Below, one piece after another: positions 37,697 through 47,284 of a stretch of 64,000 nt of DNA. The stretch lies in assembly GCA_963849005.1 (NCBI GenBank), contig CAWKGC010000023.1, positions 62,001 to 126,000 of the forward strand, in the 5' to 3' direction. Below the pieces are notes generated by a model that saw only the letters and a list, made by a program, of their open reading frames with translations, had not been told where the DNA came from and made no database searches. Position 1 is the stretch's first letter; the number at the start of each line of letters is the position of its first letter. This DNA is from CAWKGC01 sp963849005. Lineage in GTDB: Bacteria > Pseudomonadota > Gammaproteobacteria > Burkholderiales > Usitatibacteraceae. Position numbers and translations under genes: made by a program.

Positions 37697-39042
37697 GCCT
37701 TCCCCGCGCCATTTCCGCGCGGAAGAAGAGGCCGCCGCGGGTCGGCTTCGTTTCGCTCGGCTGCCCGAAGGCGCTGGTCGATTCCGAGTCCATCCTGACC
37801 CAGCTGCGCGCCGAGGGCTACGAGATCTCGCCCAGCTACGAAGGCTCCGACCTCGTGGTGGTCAATACCTGCGGCTTCATCGATGCCGCCGTCGAGGAAT
37901 CGCTCGATGCGATCGGCGAGGCGCTGGCCGAGAACGGCAAGGTGATCGTCACCGGGTGCCTTGGCGCCAAGGGCACCGTGGTGCGCGACGCGCATCCGCA
38001 GGTGCTGGCCGTGACCGGGCCCGCACGCGACCGCGGAGGTGATGTCGCGTGGTGCATGCGCACCTGCCCCAGCCGCACGACCCGTTCATCGACCTGGTCC
38101 CTCCGCAGGGCATCAGGCTCACGCCCGGGCATTACGCCTACCTGAAGATTTCCGAAGGCTGCAACCACCGCTGCACCTTCTGCATCATTCCCTCGATGCG
38201 CGGCGACCTCGTCAGCCGTCCCATCGGCAGCGTCATGCAGGAGGCCGAGAACCTCGTCAAGGCGGGCGTGAAGGAGTTGCTCGTCATCTCGCAGGACACC
38301 AGCGCCTACGGCGTCGACGTGAAATACCGCACCGGGTTCTGGGGCGGCAAGCCGGTGAGGACGCGCATGACGGAGTTGTGCGCGGCGCTCGGCGAACTTG
38401 GCGTCTGGGTTCGCCTGCACTACGTGTATCCCTATCCGCATGTCGATGAAGTGATTCCGCTCATGGCCGAAGGCAAGGTGCTGCCTTACCTCGACGTGCC
38501 GTTCCAGCACGCGAGTCCCAGGATCCTCAAGCTGATGAAGCGGCCGGCCTCGAGCGAGAAGACGCTCGAGCGCATCCGCGCCTGGCGCAAGGCGTGCCCG
38601 GATATCACCATCCGCTCGACGTTCATCGCCGGGTTCCCGGGCGAGACCGAGGCCGAGTTCGAGGAACTGCTGGCATTCCTGGAAGAGGCCCAGCTCGACC
38701 GCGTCGGCTGCTTCGCCTATTCGCCGGTCGAGGGCGCGAAGGCGAACGACCTTCCCGATGCCGGTGCCCGAAGGCCTCCGTGAAGAACGGCGCGCGCGCT
38801 TCATGGAAGTGCAGGGTGCGATCAGCAAGGCCAAGCTTGCGCGCAAGGTCGGCCGCGAGATGACCGTGCTGGTCGACGAAGTGCACGCGAAAGGCATCGT
38901 CGCCCGCAGCGCCGCGGATGCGCCCGAGATCGACGGTCTCGTGCACGTGGCCACGAAGAAGGCCTTCCATCCGGGCGACCTCGTGCGCGTCGTCGTTACC
39001 GCCGCGGGCGAGCACGACCTCACGGCAAAACTCGCCGCCTGA
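37693..39042 (+). CDS. rimO: Ribosomal protein uS12 methylthiotransferase RimO (three frameshifts)
   Basis: Radical SAM enzyme that adds a methylthio group to an aspartate of ribosomal protein uS12. Seen: N-terminal cluster-binding domain (VGFVSLGCPKALVDSE, NTCGFIDAA, GCLGAKG), radical SAM CNHRCTFC, and a C-terminal TRAM domain. Single extra bases near 38020, 38048 and 38757 break the frame; repaired length about 448 residues. GTG start overlaps the phaR stop by four bases. Confidence 0.92.
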
Positions 39043-39049
39043 AAAGCAA

Positions 39050-39071
39050 ACGGCCCGCGATCGCGGGCCGT
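39050..39071. terminator. Bidirectional hairpin terminator between rimO and glycine-zipper gene
   Basis: Perfect 22-base palindrome ACGGCCCGCG..CGCGGGCCGT. On the minus strand it is followed by a T-rich stretch (TTTGCTTTT), so it fits the leftward gene best; rimO ends eight bases before it. Confidence 0.65.
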
Positions 39072-39094
39072 CTCCCATGTGAAGCGAGGCCCGG

Positions 39095-39520
39095 CTACTG
39101 CACGCGCGTGAGCTTGCCGTTCACGACCTTGATCTTGTCGCCGACCCGGTAGCTGGTGGGCTCCGCAAAGGTGAAGTACTTCGAGCTGCCGTCTTCCATC
39201 GTCACGAACACGCGATAGTTCGTCGTGGACTTCTGGTTCTTCTCGACCTGGTTGCCGGCATAGGCGCCGGCGCCTGCGCCGACGATCGTCGCCGCGGTGT
39301 TGCCGCGACCGCTGCCGACCTGGTGGCCGAGCACGCCGCCGAGAACGCCGCCGACAACCGCGCCGGCGCCCGAGCCCTGGCCTTCGACCTTGATCGTCTT
39401 CAATTCCGAGACCGTTCCGCATTCCTTGCAGGCCGCGTGGGACACCTCGGCATAGGCAATCGCGCCGGCGAAAACGGCACACGAGAACAGGGCGGACAAA
39501 TGGCAGCGGGTGAGCTTCAT
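39095..39520 (-). CDS. Glycine-zipper 2TM domain envelope protein
   Basis: 141 residues. Signal peptide MKLTRCHLSALFSCAVF to AYAEVSHA, then two cysteines (CKEC), a glycine zipper (GAGAVVGGVLGGVLGHQVG, VGAGAGAYAGNQV) that inserts as a membrane hairpin, and a beta-type C-terminal domain (VTMEDGSSKYFTF). Relatives include SlyB-type and Rick_17kDa proteins of the outer membrane. ATG at 39520 has a GGAGG site. Function unknown. Confidence 0.82.
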   Translation of the reverse strand: MKLTRCHLSALFSCAVFAGAIAYAEVSHAACKECGTVSELKTIKVEGQGSGAGAVVGGVLGGVLGHQVGSGRGNTAATIVGAGAGAYAGNQVEKNQKSTTNYRVFVTMEDGSSKYFTFAEPTSYRVGDKIKVVNGKLTRVQ

Positions 39521-39717
39521 CGGGTTTCCTCCGTCGGGAATGTCTGTGGATGCCATTTTACGCTTCCGGCGCCGGCAATTGCGCGAAGGCGATCCTTGTC
39601 CGGAATTGCAGGCGCGCTTGTGCGGGGTCAAGTGTGCGACCGGCAAGGCGGATAGATTGAAAACAGGTGACGGCCGCTTGTGCCGTTCGCTTGATTCATG
39701 TCGGTAGGTGCACGGGA

Positions 39718-40295
39718 ATGGACATGCGATCTTCTCCACCGCATCGGGCAAGAAAGACGACGCAGCTTCTCGTGCTCGCGGTCGCGCTCGTGTTGTTCGC
39801 GGGCGGTTGCGCTACGGCTCCTTCAAAAGGTACTGCGAACGAGGCTCGGCCGGTGGCTGCGGGGTACCAGCGGCTGCCCATCGAGGTCTGGCACTGGGTC
39901 GTCAACAAGGACGGACGTTCCGGGCGGGAGGGAGGAGTATCCGGCTGGAAGAACTCCCGGGCGTGAAGTGCACGGCGAAGAACGACAAGGGGACATGGGA
40001 AAGGATCACGCCCGGCACAGTCGATGTCGCCATCGGCGACGGGAAGCTTACCATCGAGTGCGCCAAGGCAGGATTCAGGACTGCGCGATGGGAAACCGGA
40101 TGCTCCTCGCCACGCAGCCGGGCGATCTACGGGACCCTCCTCGCGCTGCCATTCATCGCCATTTCAGCAGTTGCCGCGCCAATTGCCTTGGCCGTATGCC
40201 ATACAGTCGGCATGACGGGAGTTGCAATGCTGGGGGCGTCCGCGGGCACTGTCATTGCCGCACCTGATCCGGACGCCTGCGATTACACGGATTGA
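39718..40295 (+). CDS. Hypothetical lipoprotein (frameshift)
   Basis: Not recognised. The first part starts MDMRSSPPHRARKTTQ and has a hydrophobic stretch with lipobox FAGGC at about residue 31. Near 39935-39950 the frame changes, and the second part (LEELPGVKCTAKNDKGTW, then a hydrophobic segment GTLLALPFIAISAVAAPIAL) stays open to TGA at 40293. Joined length about 192 residues. Five cysteines. The two open pieces and the lipobox suggest one gene with an indel. Confidence 0.6.
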
Positions 40296-40373
40296 TGGGG
40301 GGATTTCTTCCAGATTCGTGATGCAGGCCGTGGACAGGCGCTAGGCACCGCAGCGCACGCCTTCGCGCCTTCG

Positions 40374-41892
40374 CTATTCCCCCGACGACTTGAGCTGCGG
40401 GAACAGGATCACGTCGCGGATCGACGCGCTGTCGGTGAACAGCATCACCAGCCGGTCGATGCCGATGCCTTCTCCCGCGGTGGGCGGCAGGCCGTGCTCG
40501 AGCGCGCGGACATAATCGGCGTCGAAATACATCGCCTCCTCGTCGCCGGCCTCCTTGGCCGCGGCCTGCGCGGCGAAGCGCGCGGCCTGGTCCTCGGGAT
40601 CGTTAAGCTCGGAGAACCCGTTGGCGAGTTCGCGCCCGGTGATGAATAGCTCGAAGCGGTCGGTGACCGCCGGGTTGGCGTCGTTGGCGCGCGCCAAGCG
40701 GCGAGACATCGGTGGGATGCGCGTAGATGAAGGTGGGCTGGATCAGCTTGTCCTCGGTGGTCGCCTCGAAGAGCTTGAGCTGCAGCATGCCGATGCCGTC
40801 GGTGGGAAAGACCTCGACATTGAAAGGCGCCAGCGCCACCTTGAGGTATTCGGGCTTCGAGAGCTCATGCAGCGGGAAGCGCGGGTTGTACCTGGCGATC
40901 GCCTCCGGCATGGTGAGCCGGTCGAAGGGCTTGGCGAGGTCGATGGTCTCGCCCTGGTAGGGCAGCGACGTGGTGCCGAGGATCTTCTGCGCGCATTCGC
41001 GCAAGAGCGTCTCGGTGAGGTCCATCAGATAGTGGTAGTCCTGGTAGGCTTCGTAGAACTCGAGCATGGTGAACTCGGGATTGTGACGCGGCGAAATTCC
41101 CTCGTTGCGGAAATTGCGGTTGATCTCGAACACCTTCTCCATGCCGCCCACCACCAGCTTCTTGAGATACAGCTCGGGCGCGATGCGAAGATACAGCTGC
41201 ATGTCGAGCGCGTTGTGGTGCGTCTTGAACGGGCGCGCCGCGGCGCCGCCGGGGATGGAATGCATCATCGGCGTCTCGACTTCGAGGTAGCCGCGGCGGA
41301 CGAAGAACTCGCGCACCGACTGGATCAGCTGCGAGCGCAGCGCGAAGACGCGCTTCGCCTCCGGGTTCACGATCAGGTCCACGTAGCGCTGGCGGTAGCG
41401 GGTCTCCTGGTCGGCGAGGCCGTGGAACTTCTCCGGCAGCGGCCGCAGCGCCTTCGCGAGCAGGCGCAGCTTCGTCACCTGGATGGTGAGCTCGCCGGTG
41501 CGGGTCTTGAAGAGCGTGCCTTCGGCGCCGAGGATGTCGCCCAGGTCCCAGTGCTTGAAATCGTCATGGACTTCGGCGCCGGTGACGTCGTTGTTGATGT
41601 AGAGCTGGATGCGCCCGCCCATGTCCTGGAGCGTGGCGAACGAGGCCTTGCCCATCACCCGCTTGAGGAGCATGCGGCCACCGACGCAGGCGGTCACGGG
41701 AGAGGCCTCGAGCTCCTCCTTGGTCTTCGCGCCGTGCGCGGCGTGCAGGTCGGAGGCGAGGTCGCGGCGGCGGAAGTCGTTCGGGAAGGCATTGCCCTTC
41801 TCGCGCATCTTCGCGAGCTTGCCGCGCCGTTCGGCGATGATCTGGTTCTGGTCCTGGGGCGCCTCGGGGGCGCTGGTGTCCTTGTCGCTCAT
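40374..41892 (-). CDS. lysS: Lysyl-tRNA synthetase, class II (frameshift)
   Basis: Charges tRNA-Lys. Seen: OB-fold anticodon domain (MGKASFATLQDMGGRIQLY), motif 2 with FEINRNFRNEGISPRHNPEF, motif 3 GEGIGIDRLVMLFT. One extra base at 40696-40697 breaks the frame after TDVSPL; repair continues ARANDANPAVTDRFELF. Repaired length 505 residues. ATG at 41892 follows the stop of the peptidase gene by one base. Essential, so the frameshift must be a consensus error unless a second copy exists. Confidence 0.95.
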
Positions 41893-41893
41893 G

Positions 41894-43177
41894 TTATTGG
41901 GCCGCAACCTTTCCGCGCGAGAAGTCCATGATCATCCGCGTCGCGAGATAGAGGCGCGGCTCGATGCTGTCGATGTAGATGTACTCGGCGTCGTTCGAGT
42001 GCGCGCCGAAGCCCATGAGGCCCCAGCCCTCGACGACCGGCGCCCTGGTCTTCAGCGCGGCGAATGCGGCGTCGGTACCGCCGCCGGTACTCACCGTGGC
42101 CACGTCGAGCGACTTGCCCAGTTCCTTGTAGATTTCCTGGGCGTGGCGCGCAAACGCGATCGAGGGGGGCGGCGCCTCGAGCGGCGGGCGACGGCGGTCG
42201 AACACCACCTCGACCTTGGCGTCCGGAACGAGCTGCGTCTTCGCCTTCTCGCGGATCTTCGCCTCGATGCCATCGAAGTCCGCGACGCGCAGAACGCGGA
42301 TGTCGGCCATGGCCTCGGCCTCGAAAGGGATCACGTTGCGGTTGAAGCCCGATTTCGCGACCGTCCAGTTCATCTTGAGGCCGGTGGCGGGGTCGGAGAA
42401 GTCCTTCATCTGCAGGATCTGGTGCGCGAGCTCGTAGAGCGCGTTGATGCCGCGCTCCGGCGCACTGCCTGCGTGCGAGGCGCGGCCCTTCACCTTGATC
42501 GTGACGCCCGCGATGCCGGCGGTGGCGAGGCGCACCTGGTCGATGGTGGTGCCCGCGCTTTCGAAGGACATGGTCGCGTCGTGCTCGGCGCCCTCCTTCG
42601 TGATGGCGTCGCGGTGGCCCGGCGAGCTGATCTCCTCGTCGCCGTTGATGAGCACCGTGAGGGTCCCGTACTCGTCGAAGCCGACGTCCCGCAGGACCTT
42701 GATCGCGTGCAGGATCATGGCGATGCCGTGCCTGTCGTCGGCGATCCCGAGGCCGTAGGCCTTGTCGCCGTCGATGCGGAAAGGCTGCTGCACGCCCTGG
42801 CCCTTGGCGTACACCGTGTCCATGTGGGCGATGAGGAGCAGCTTCTTCGTGCCCTTGCCCTTGAACGTGGCGCGCACGGCCTTGCCGAGTTTCTCGGGCG
42901 TGTCCTCCATGCGGTAGATGTTTGCCGGCTCGAGCATCTCGACCCGGTCGGCTCCGAGCGCCTTGAGGCGCGCCTCGATGACGGCGGCGATGCGGTCGAG
43001 CCCCTCGATGTCGCGGCTGCCCGACTCGATCGCCGTGAGTTCCTTGAGCGTGTCGAGCATCGGCTGCTTCTGGGCGCGCACCTGCGCGAAGACGGGCTCG
43101 AGCGGCTGGGCGAGCGCGGCCGGGGCGGCGAGGGCGGCGGTGACGGCGAAGGCGAAGGCGGAAAAGAAAGCGCGCAT
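41894..43177 (-). CDS. Secreted M20 metallopeptidase, glutamate carboxypeptidase (CPG2)-like
   Basis: 427 residues. Signal peptide MRAFFSAFAFAVTAALAAPAALA; zinc-site motifs AHMDTVY, IADDRHG, NGDEEISSPG and the late His in MGFGAHSNDAEY; dimerisation domain with RASHAGSAPERG. Matches carboxypeptidase G2-type enzymes that remove C-terminal glutamate; substrate here unknown. Lies between prfB and lysS, genes that are adjacent in E. coli, so it looks like an insertion into that operon. Confidence 0.88.
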   Translation of the reverse strand: MRAFFSAFAFAVTAALAAPAALAQPLEPVFAQVRAQKQPMLDTLKELTAIESGSRDIEGLDRIAAVIEARLKALGADRVEMLEPANIYRMEDTPEKLGKAVRATFKGKGTKKLLLIAHMDTVYAKGQGVQQPFRIDGDKAYGLGIADDRHGIAMILHAIKVLRDVGFDEYGTLTVLINGDEEISSPGHRDAITKEGAEHDATMSFESAGTTIDQVRLATAGIAGVTIKVKGRASHAGSAPERGINALYELAHQILQMKDFSDPATGLKMNWTVAKSGFNRNVIPFEAEAMADIRVLRVADFDGIEAKIREKAKTQLVPDAKVEVVFDRRRPPLEAPPPSIAFARHAQEIYKELGKSLDVATVSTGGGTDAAFAALKTRAPVVEGWGLMGFGAHSNDAEYIYIDSIEPRLYLATRMIMDFSRGKVAAQ

Positions 43178-43179
43178 GG

Positions 43180-44284
43180 CTAGACTCCCTGTTTCAGGCT
43201 GGCAGTGATGAAATCATCGAGGTCGCCGTCCAGCACGGCCTGCGTGTTGCCGGTTTCGTAGTTGGTGCGAAGGTCCTTGATGCGCGACTGGTCGAGCACG
43301 TAGGAGCGGATCTGGTGGCCCCAGCCGATGTCGGTCTTGGAGTCCTCGAGCTTCTGCTGCTCGACCTGGCGCTTGCGGATCTCGGCCTCGTAGAGCTTGG
43401 ACTTCAGCATCGCCATCGCCTCGGCGCGGTTCCTGTGCTGCGAGCGGTCGTTCTGCGAGGACACGACGATGTTGGTCGGCAGGTGCGTGATGCGCACCGC
43501 GGAGTCGGTCTTGTTGACGTGCTGGCCGCCGGCGCCTGACGCGCGGTAGGTATCGATGCGCAGGTCGGCCGGATTGATCTCGATCTCGATGGTGTCGTCG
43601 ACCTCCGGGTAGGCGAACACGCTCGCGAACGAGGTGTGGCGCCGCGCGTTGGAATCAAAGGGGGACTTGCGCACCAGGCGATGGATGCCGGTCTCGGTGC
43701 GCAGGTAGCCGTAGGCGTAGGGGCCGGTGATCTTGATGCACGCGCTCTTCAGGCCCGCGACCTCGCCTTGCGACTCCTCGAGCACCTCGGCCTTGAAGCC
43801 CTTGCGGTCGCAGTACTTCAGGTACATGCGCAGCAGCATCTGCGTCCAGTCCTGCGCCTCGGTGCCGCCCTGGCCCGCATTGATGTCGACGAAACAGCTG
43901 TTCGGGTCCATGGGGTCGGAGAACATGCGGCGAAATTCCATGTCCTCCACCATCTTGCGCGTGCGCCCGACGTCGGCACCGACCGCGGCAAGCGTGTCGT
44001 CATCGCCTTCCGTCTTGGCGAGATCGAACAGCTGCCGGGAATCGGCGAGGCTGCCATCGACCTTCTCGATGGAATTGACCGTGTCCTCCAGCGCGCTGCG
44101 TTCCCTTCCCAGTTCCTGCGCGCGCTTGGCGTCCTGCCAGACCGCGGGATCTTCCAGCGCGCGGGCGACTTCGCTCAGGCGCGATTTCTTCGCGTCGTAG
44201 TCAAAGATACCTCCGGAGTTCCGCCGCGCGTACGGCGAGATCCTGGAGGGAGTTGTCGATGAGGTTGACCTGGTCGGCTTCCAT
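43180..44284 (-). CDS. prfB: Peptide chain release factor 2 (programmed +1 frameshift)
   Basis: Releases peptides at UGA and UAA. Seen: 27 codons from MEADQVNLID to RRYL, an in-frame TGA, then after a +1 shift the full factor with the SPF discriminator in VRKSPFDSNAR, and GGQ in GAGGQHVNKTD. The join uses GGAGG TAT CTT TGA C, the known RF2 recoding signal, so the break is natural. Start ATG 44284 matches family N-termini (MEAE...); ATG 44296 is an alternative. Product about 367 residues. Confidence 0.97.
44201..44214 (-). promoter_or_regulatory. RF2 autoregulatory recoding site
   Basis: Minus-strand GGAGG, TAT, CTT, TGA, C. The internal Shine-Dalgarno-like GGAGG three bases upstream of the slippery CTT and the weak UGA-C stop promote +1 shifting when RF2 is scarce, giving feedback control of prfB. 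Confidence 0.93.
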
Positions 44285-44312
44285 GGCGGTTTTCATGTCC
44301 GGCAAACCGCAA

Positions 44313-44318
44313 ATTATA
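44313..44318 (-). promoter_or_regulatory. -10 element of prfB
   Basis: Perfect TATAAT on the minus strand 28 bases before the preferred prfB ATG, in the short gap after the DUF4010 gene stop. No good -35. Confidence 0.4.
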
Positions 44319-44333
44319 CCGGTTGGGGCCCGC

Positions 44334-45599
44334 TCACGAGAGGGCAATTGCAATCGCCAGCCCGGCGACGGTGCAGGCCAGCCCCGCTGCGCAGCGCCTG
44401 CCAAGCGCTGCGCCGCCTGCAAATGCGGCGATTCCCGACTTGAAGGCGGCATTGGCAGCGATGGCGACCACGATCGCACGCACCGCCACCACCGCATCGA
44501 CCTGGCCGATCCCCTGCATCCGCAGCGTGGAAAGCGTGATGGCATCGACGTCCGTGAGCCCGGACAGGGCGGAGGCGAGGTAAAGGCCGCGGTCGCCGGC
44601 AATGTCCGCAAGCCATGCTGCCAGCACCAATACGAAGGCGTAGAGCGCGGCAAAGCCGAGCGCAGTGCGGAATTCCGTGGGATTGCCCACCACCGGCTCA
44701 GGGACATCCTGCGAAGCTCCGAGCTTGCGCCACCAGTAGAGCGCCGGCACGGCGCCCGCGACAAGGCCGCACGCGAGCACCGGGAGCAGCGTGGCGAGCA
44801 GTGCCGGCGAGACCACGGCGGTGAGCACGGTGATCCGCGCGAGCAGCACCAGGTTGGCCAAGAGGATCACCACCACCGGCATCGGGGAGGATTCCGGATG
44901 GCTCCTGTCGTGGCGCGCCTGCACGAGCGTGGTGGCGGTGCTCGACACCAGGCCGCCCAGGAGGCCGAGCAGCACTACGCTCCTGCGGTCGCCCAGCCAG
45001 CGCATGGCGACATAGCCTGCGAGGCTGATTCCCGAGATCAGCACCACCATCAGCCAGATGTTGTAGGGATTGAGGGCGCCATAGGGGCCGTAGTCCGCGT
45101 CGGGCAGCAGCGGCAGGACGATGAAGGTGACGACGAGGAACTGCAGCACCGAGATCAGGTCGCGCCGTTCCAGCCCCCGGGCGATGCCGCTCAGCTCGGC
45201 CTTGAAGGTGAGCAGCACCGTGGCGGCGAGGCCGGACATCACCGCGAGCGTCGGGTAGCCGACCCAGACCACGGCCCCGAGGACGTAGCACACCAGGAGG
45301 GCCACCACCGTCGTCGTGCCGGGATCGGCGGGCGGCGGGCCTGCGTCGCGCAGCTGGGCATAGCCGATCGCCGCGCCGACCGTGAGCAGGCCCGCGGCGA
45401 GGATCCAGCCCGAATTGAACTCATCGGCGAGCAGCGCGGTGAGGGACCCCAGCAGCGCCGTCAGCGCGAAAGTGCGCAGCCCCGCCCTGGCGTCGGGCCG
45501 GCGCTCGCGCTCGAGCCCCATCATCAGCCCGATCGCCAGGCTCGTGGCAAGCGATACCGCGATGCGCAGGTCGTCGGTCGCAGGAAGGTCGAAGTCCAT
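44334..45599 (-). CDS. MgtC/DUF4010 family inner-membrane protein
   Basis: 421 residues with about twelve hydrophobic helices. N-terminal half resembles MgtC (SLATSLAIGLMMGLERERR, RTFALTALLGSLTALL); C-terminal half is DUF4010 (GLYLASALSGLTDVDAITLS near residue 345). Role unknown; MgtC relatives affect magnesium or phosphate homeostasis. ATG overlaps the recJ stop by one base (TGATG). Confidence 0.88.
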   Translation of the reverse strand: MDFDLPATDDLRIAVSLATSLAIGLMMGLERERRPDARAGLRTFALTALLGSLTALLADEFNSGWILAAGLLTVGAAIGYAQLRDAGPPPADPGTTTVVALLVCYVLGAVVWVGYPTLAVMSGLAATVLLTFKAELSGIARGLERRDLISVLQFLVVTFIVLPLLPDADYGPYGALNPYNIWLMVVLISGISLAGYVAMRWLGDRRSVVLLGLLGGLVSSTATTLVQARHDRSHPESSPMPVVVILLANLVLLARITVLTAVVSPALLATLLPVLACGLVAGAVPALYWWRKLGASQDVPEPVVGNPTEFRTALGFAALYAFVLVLAAWLADIAGDRGLYLASALSGLTDVDAITLSTLRMQGIGQVDAVVAVRAIVVAIAANAAFKSGIAAFAGGAALGRRCAAGLACTVAGLAIAIALS

Positions 45600-47284
45600 C
45601 AGTGCCAGTGCTCGAGGGTGAGCTGCAGGGTTTCCGCGCCCTGCCATTCGTTCGTGTCCAGACGGTAAACCGCTTCGATCGTCCCGGGCAAGCGTTCGTT
45701 GGCGCCGAACAGCATCGCGCTGAAGCGCCGGCCTCCCGCGCCGAGCACCAGCTTCAGGTGCTTTTCGCCGACCACACGCTGTTCCTCGACGCGAAATGCG
45801 CCGGTAAAGCGCGGCTCCGGGAAGCCCTGTCCCCATACTTCGGCGCGCAGGTCCTTCGCAAAGGCGAATTCGAGCGCCTCGGGCGCCAGCGCGCCGTCGG
45901 TCTCGATGCGCCTTTTCAGGTCATCGGCGGTGAGAAGCGAACGGCACACGCCTTCAAACGCTTTCGTGAACGCGGGCAACTGCGCGGCAGGGATGGAGAC
46001 ACCGGCCGCCGCAGCGTGCCCGCCGAAGCGCTCGATCACGCCGGGGGCGCGCTTGGCGACGAGATCGAGCGCGTCGCGCAGGTGCAGCCCGGCGATCGAG
46101 CGCCCCGAGCCCTTCAGCATCGTTTCGCCGTCGCGCGCGAAAGCGATCACCGGGCGCCACGTGCGGTCCTTCAGGCGCGAGGCGAGCAGCCCCACGACGC
46201 CGGGGTGCCATTCCGGACGGTGCATCACCAGCGAGAAGCCGTCGCCGGCATCGATCGTTTCCAGCAGGGCCAGCGCGGACTCCTGCATGCCGGCCTCGAC
46301 CTCGCGCCGCTCGCGATTGAGGCGGTCGAGCTTCGCGGCAATGTCGCGCGCGGCGCCATCGGTTTCCGCCAGCAGGCATTCGATGCCGAGCGACATGTCG
46401 TCCATCCTCCCGGCGGCGTTCAGGCGCGGGCCGACGACGAAGCCGAAATCGTAGGCGGACGCCCGCGCGGCGCGCCGCCCGCCGATCTCGAGCAGCGCGT
46501 TCACGCCGGGATGCGCCTTGCCGGCGCGCAACCTCGAGAGACCTTGCGCGACGAGGATGCGGTTGTTGGCGTCGAGCTTCACGACGTCGGCCACGGTGCC
46601 CAGCGCGACGATGTCCAGCAGTCCGGCGAGATTGGGCTCGGCGCGCCCGGCGAAATGGCCGCGCTCTCGCAGCTCGGCGCGCAAGGCCAGCATCACGTAG
46701 AAGATCACGCCGACGCCCGCAAGGTTCTTGCTCGGAAAGCCGCAGCCCGGCTGGTTCGGGTTGACGATGCACGCCGCATCGGGAAGGGACTCGCCCGGCA
46801 GGTGATGGTCCGTCACGAGAACGCGCATGCCGAGGCGGTTGGCTTCCGCCACGCCTTCGACGCTGGCGATGCCGTTGTCCACCGTGACCAGCCAGTCGGG
46901 GCGCCTCTCGTGCGCCAGCCGCACGATCTCCGGCGTGAGGCCGTAGCCGAACTCGAAGCGGTTCGGCACGAGGTAATCGACAGTCGCGCCGAATGCGCGC
47001 AATGCCTTCACGCCGACCGCGCAGGCGGTCGCGCCATCGGCGTCGTAGTCGGCGACGATGAGCAGCCTCTCCTTTCGCCCGATGGCGTCGGCCAGGAGCC
47101 GGGCCGCGTCCCCGACATTGGCAAGCGCCCCGGGACCCAGCAATTGCGAAAGCGAATGCGAAAGCTGGCCGACCGCCGTCACGCCGCGCGCGGCGTAGAG
47201 GCGCGCGAAGCGCGGGTCGCAGCCGCCGGCGAGAAGCGCCCGTTCGGCGGCCGCATCGACTTCGCGCTGGACGATGTCAGGCAT
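45599..47284 (-). CDS. recJ: Single-stranded-DNA-specific exonuclease RecJ
   Basis: 5'-3' ssDNA exonuclease of recombination and mismatch repair. 561 residues. Seen: DHH motifs VADYDADGATA, TDHHLPGESLP, LGTVADVV, then DHHA1 motif RFGGHAAAAG, and an OB-fold C-terminus. Complete and in frame. Start overlaps the end of the upstream gene by eight bases. Confidence 0.96.
   Translation of the reverse strand: MPDIVQREVDAAAERALLAGGCDPRFARLYAARGVTAVGQLSHSLSQLLGPGALANVGDAARLLADAIGRKERLLIVADYDADGATACAVGVKALRAFGATVDYLVPNRFEFGYGLTPEIVRLAHERRPDWLVTVDNGIASVEGVAEANRLGMRVLVTDHHLPGESLPDAACIVNPNQPGCGFPSKNLAGVGVIFYVMLALRAELRERGHFAGRAEPNLAGLLDIVALGTVADVVKLDANNRILVAQGLSRLRAGKAHPGVNALLEIGGRRAARASAYDFGFVVGPRLNAAGRMDDMSLGIECLLAETDGAARDIAAKLDRLNRERREVEAGMQESALALLETIDAGDGFSLVMHRPEWHPGVVGLLASRLKDRTWRPVIAFARDGETMLKGSGRSIAGLHLRDALDLVAKRAPGVIERFGGHAAAAGVSIPAAQLPAFTKAFEGVCRSLLTADDLKRRIETDGALAPEALEFAFAKDLRAEVWGQGFPEPRFTGAFRVEEQRVVGEKHLKLVLGAGGRRFSAMLFGANERLPGTIEAVYRLDTNEWQGAETLQLTLEHWH

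Noticed and set aside
39718..40295. Two independent small genes
   Set aside because: The lipoprotein start lacks a proper end and the second piece lacks a start with a ribosome site; one gene with an indel is simpler.
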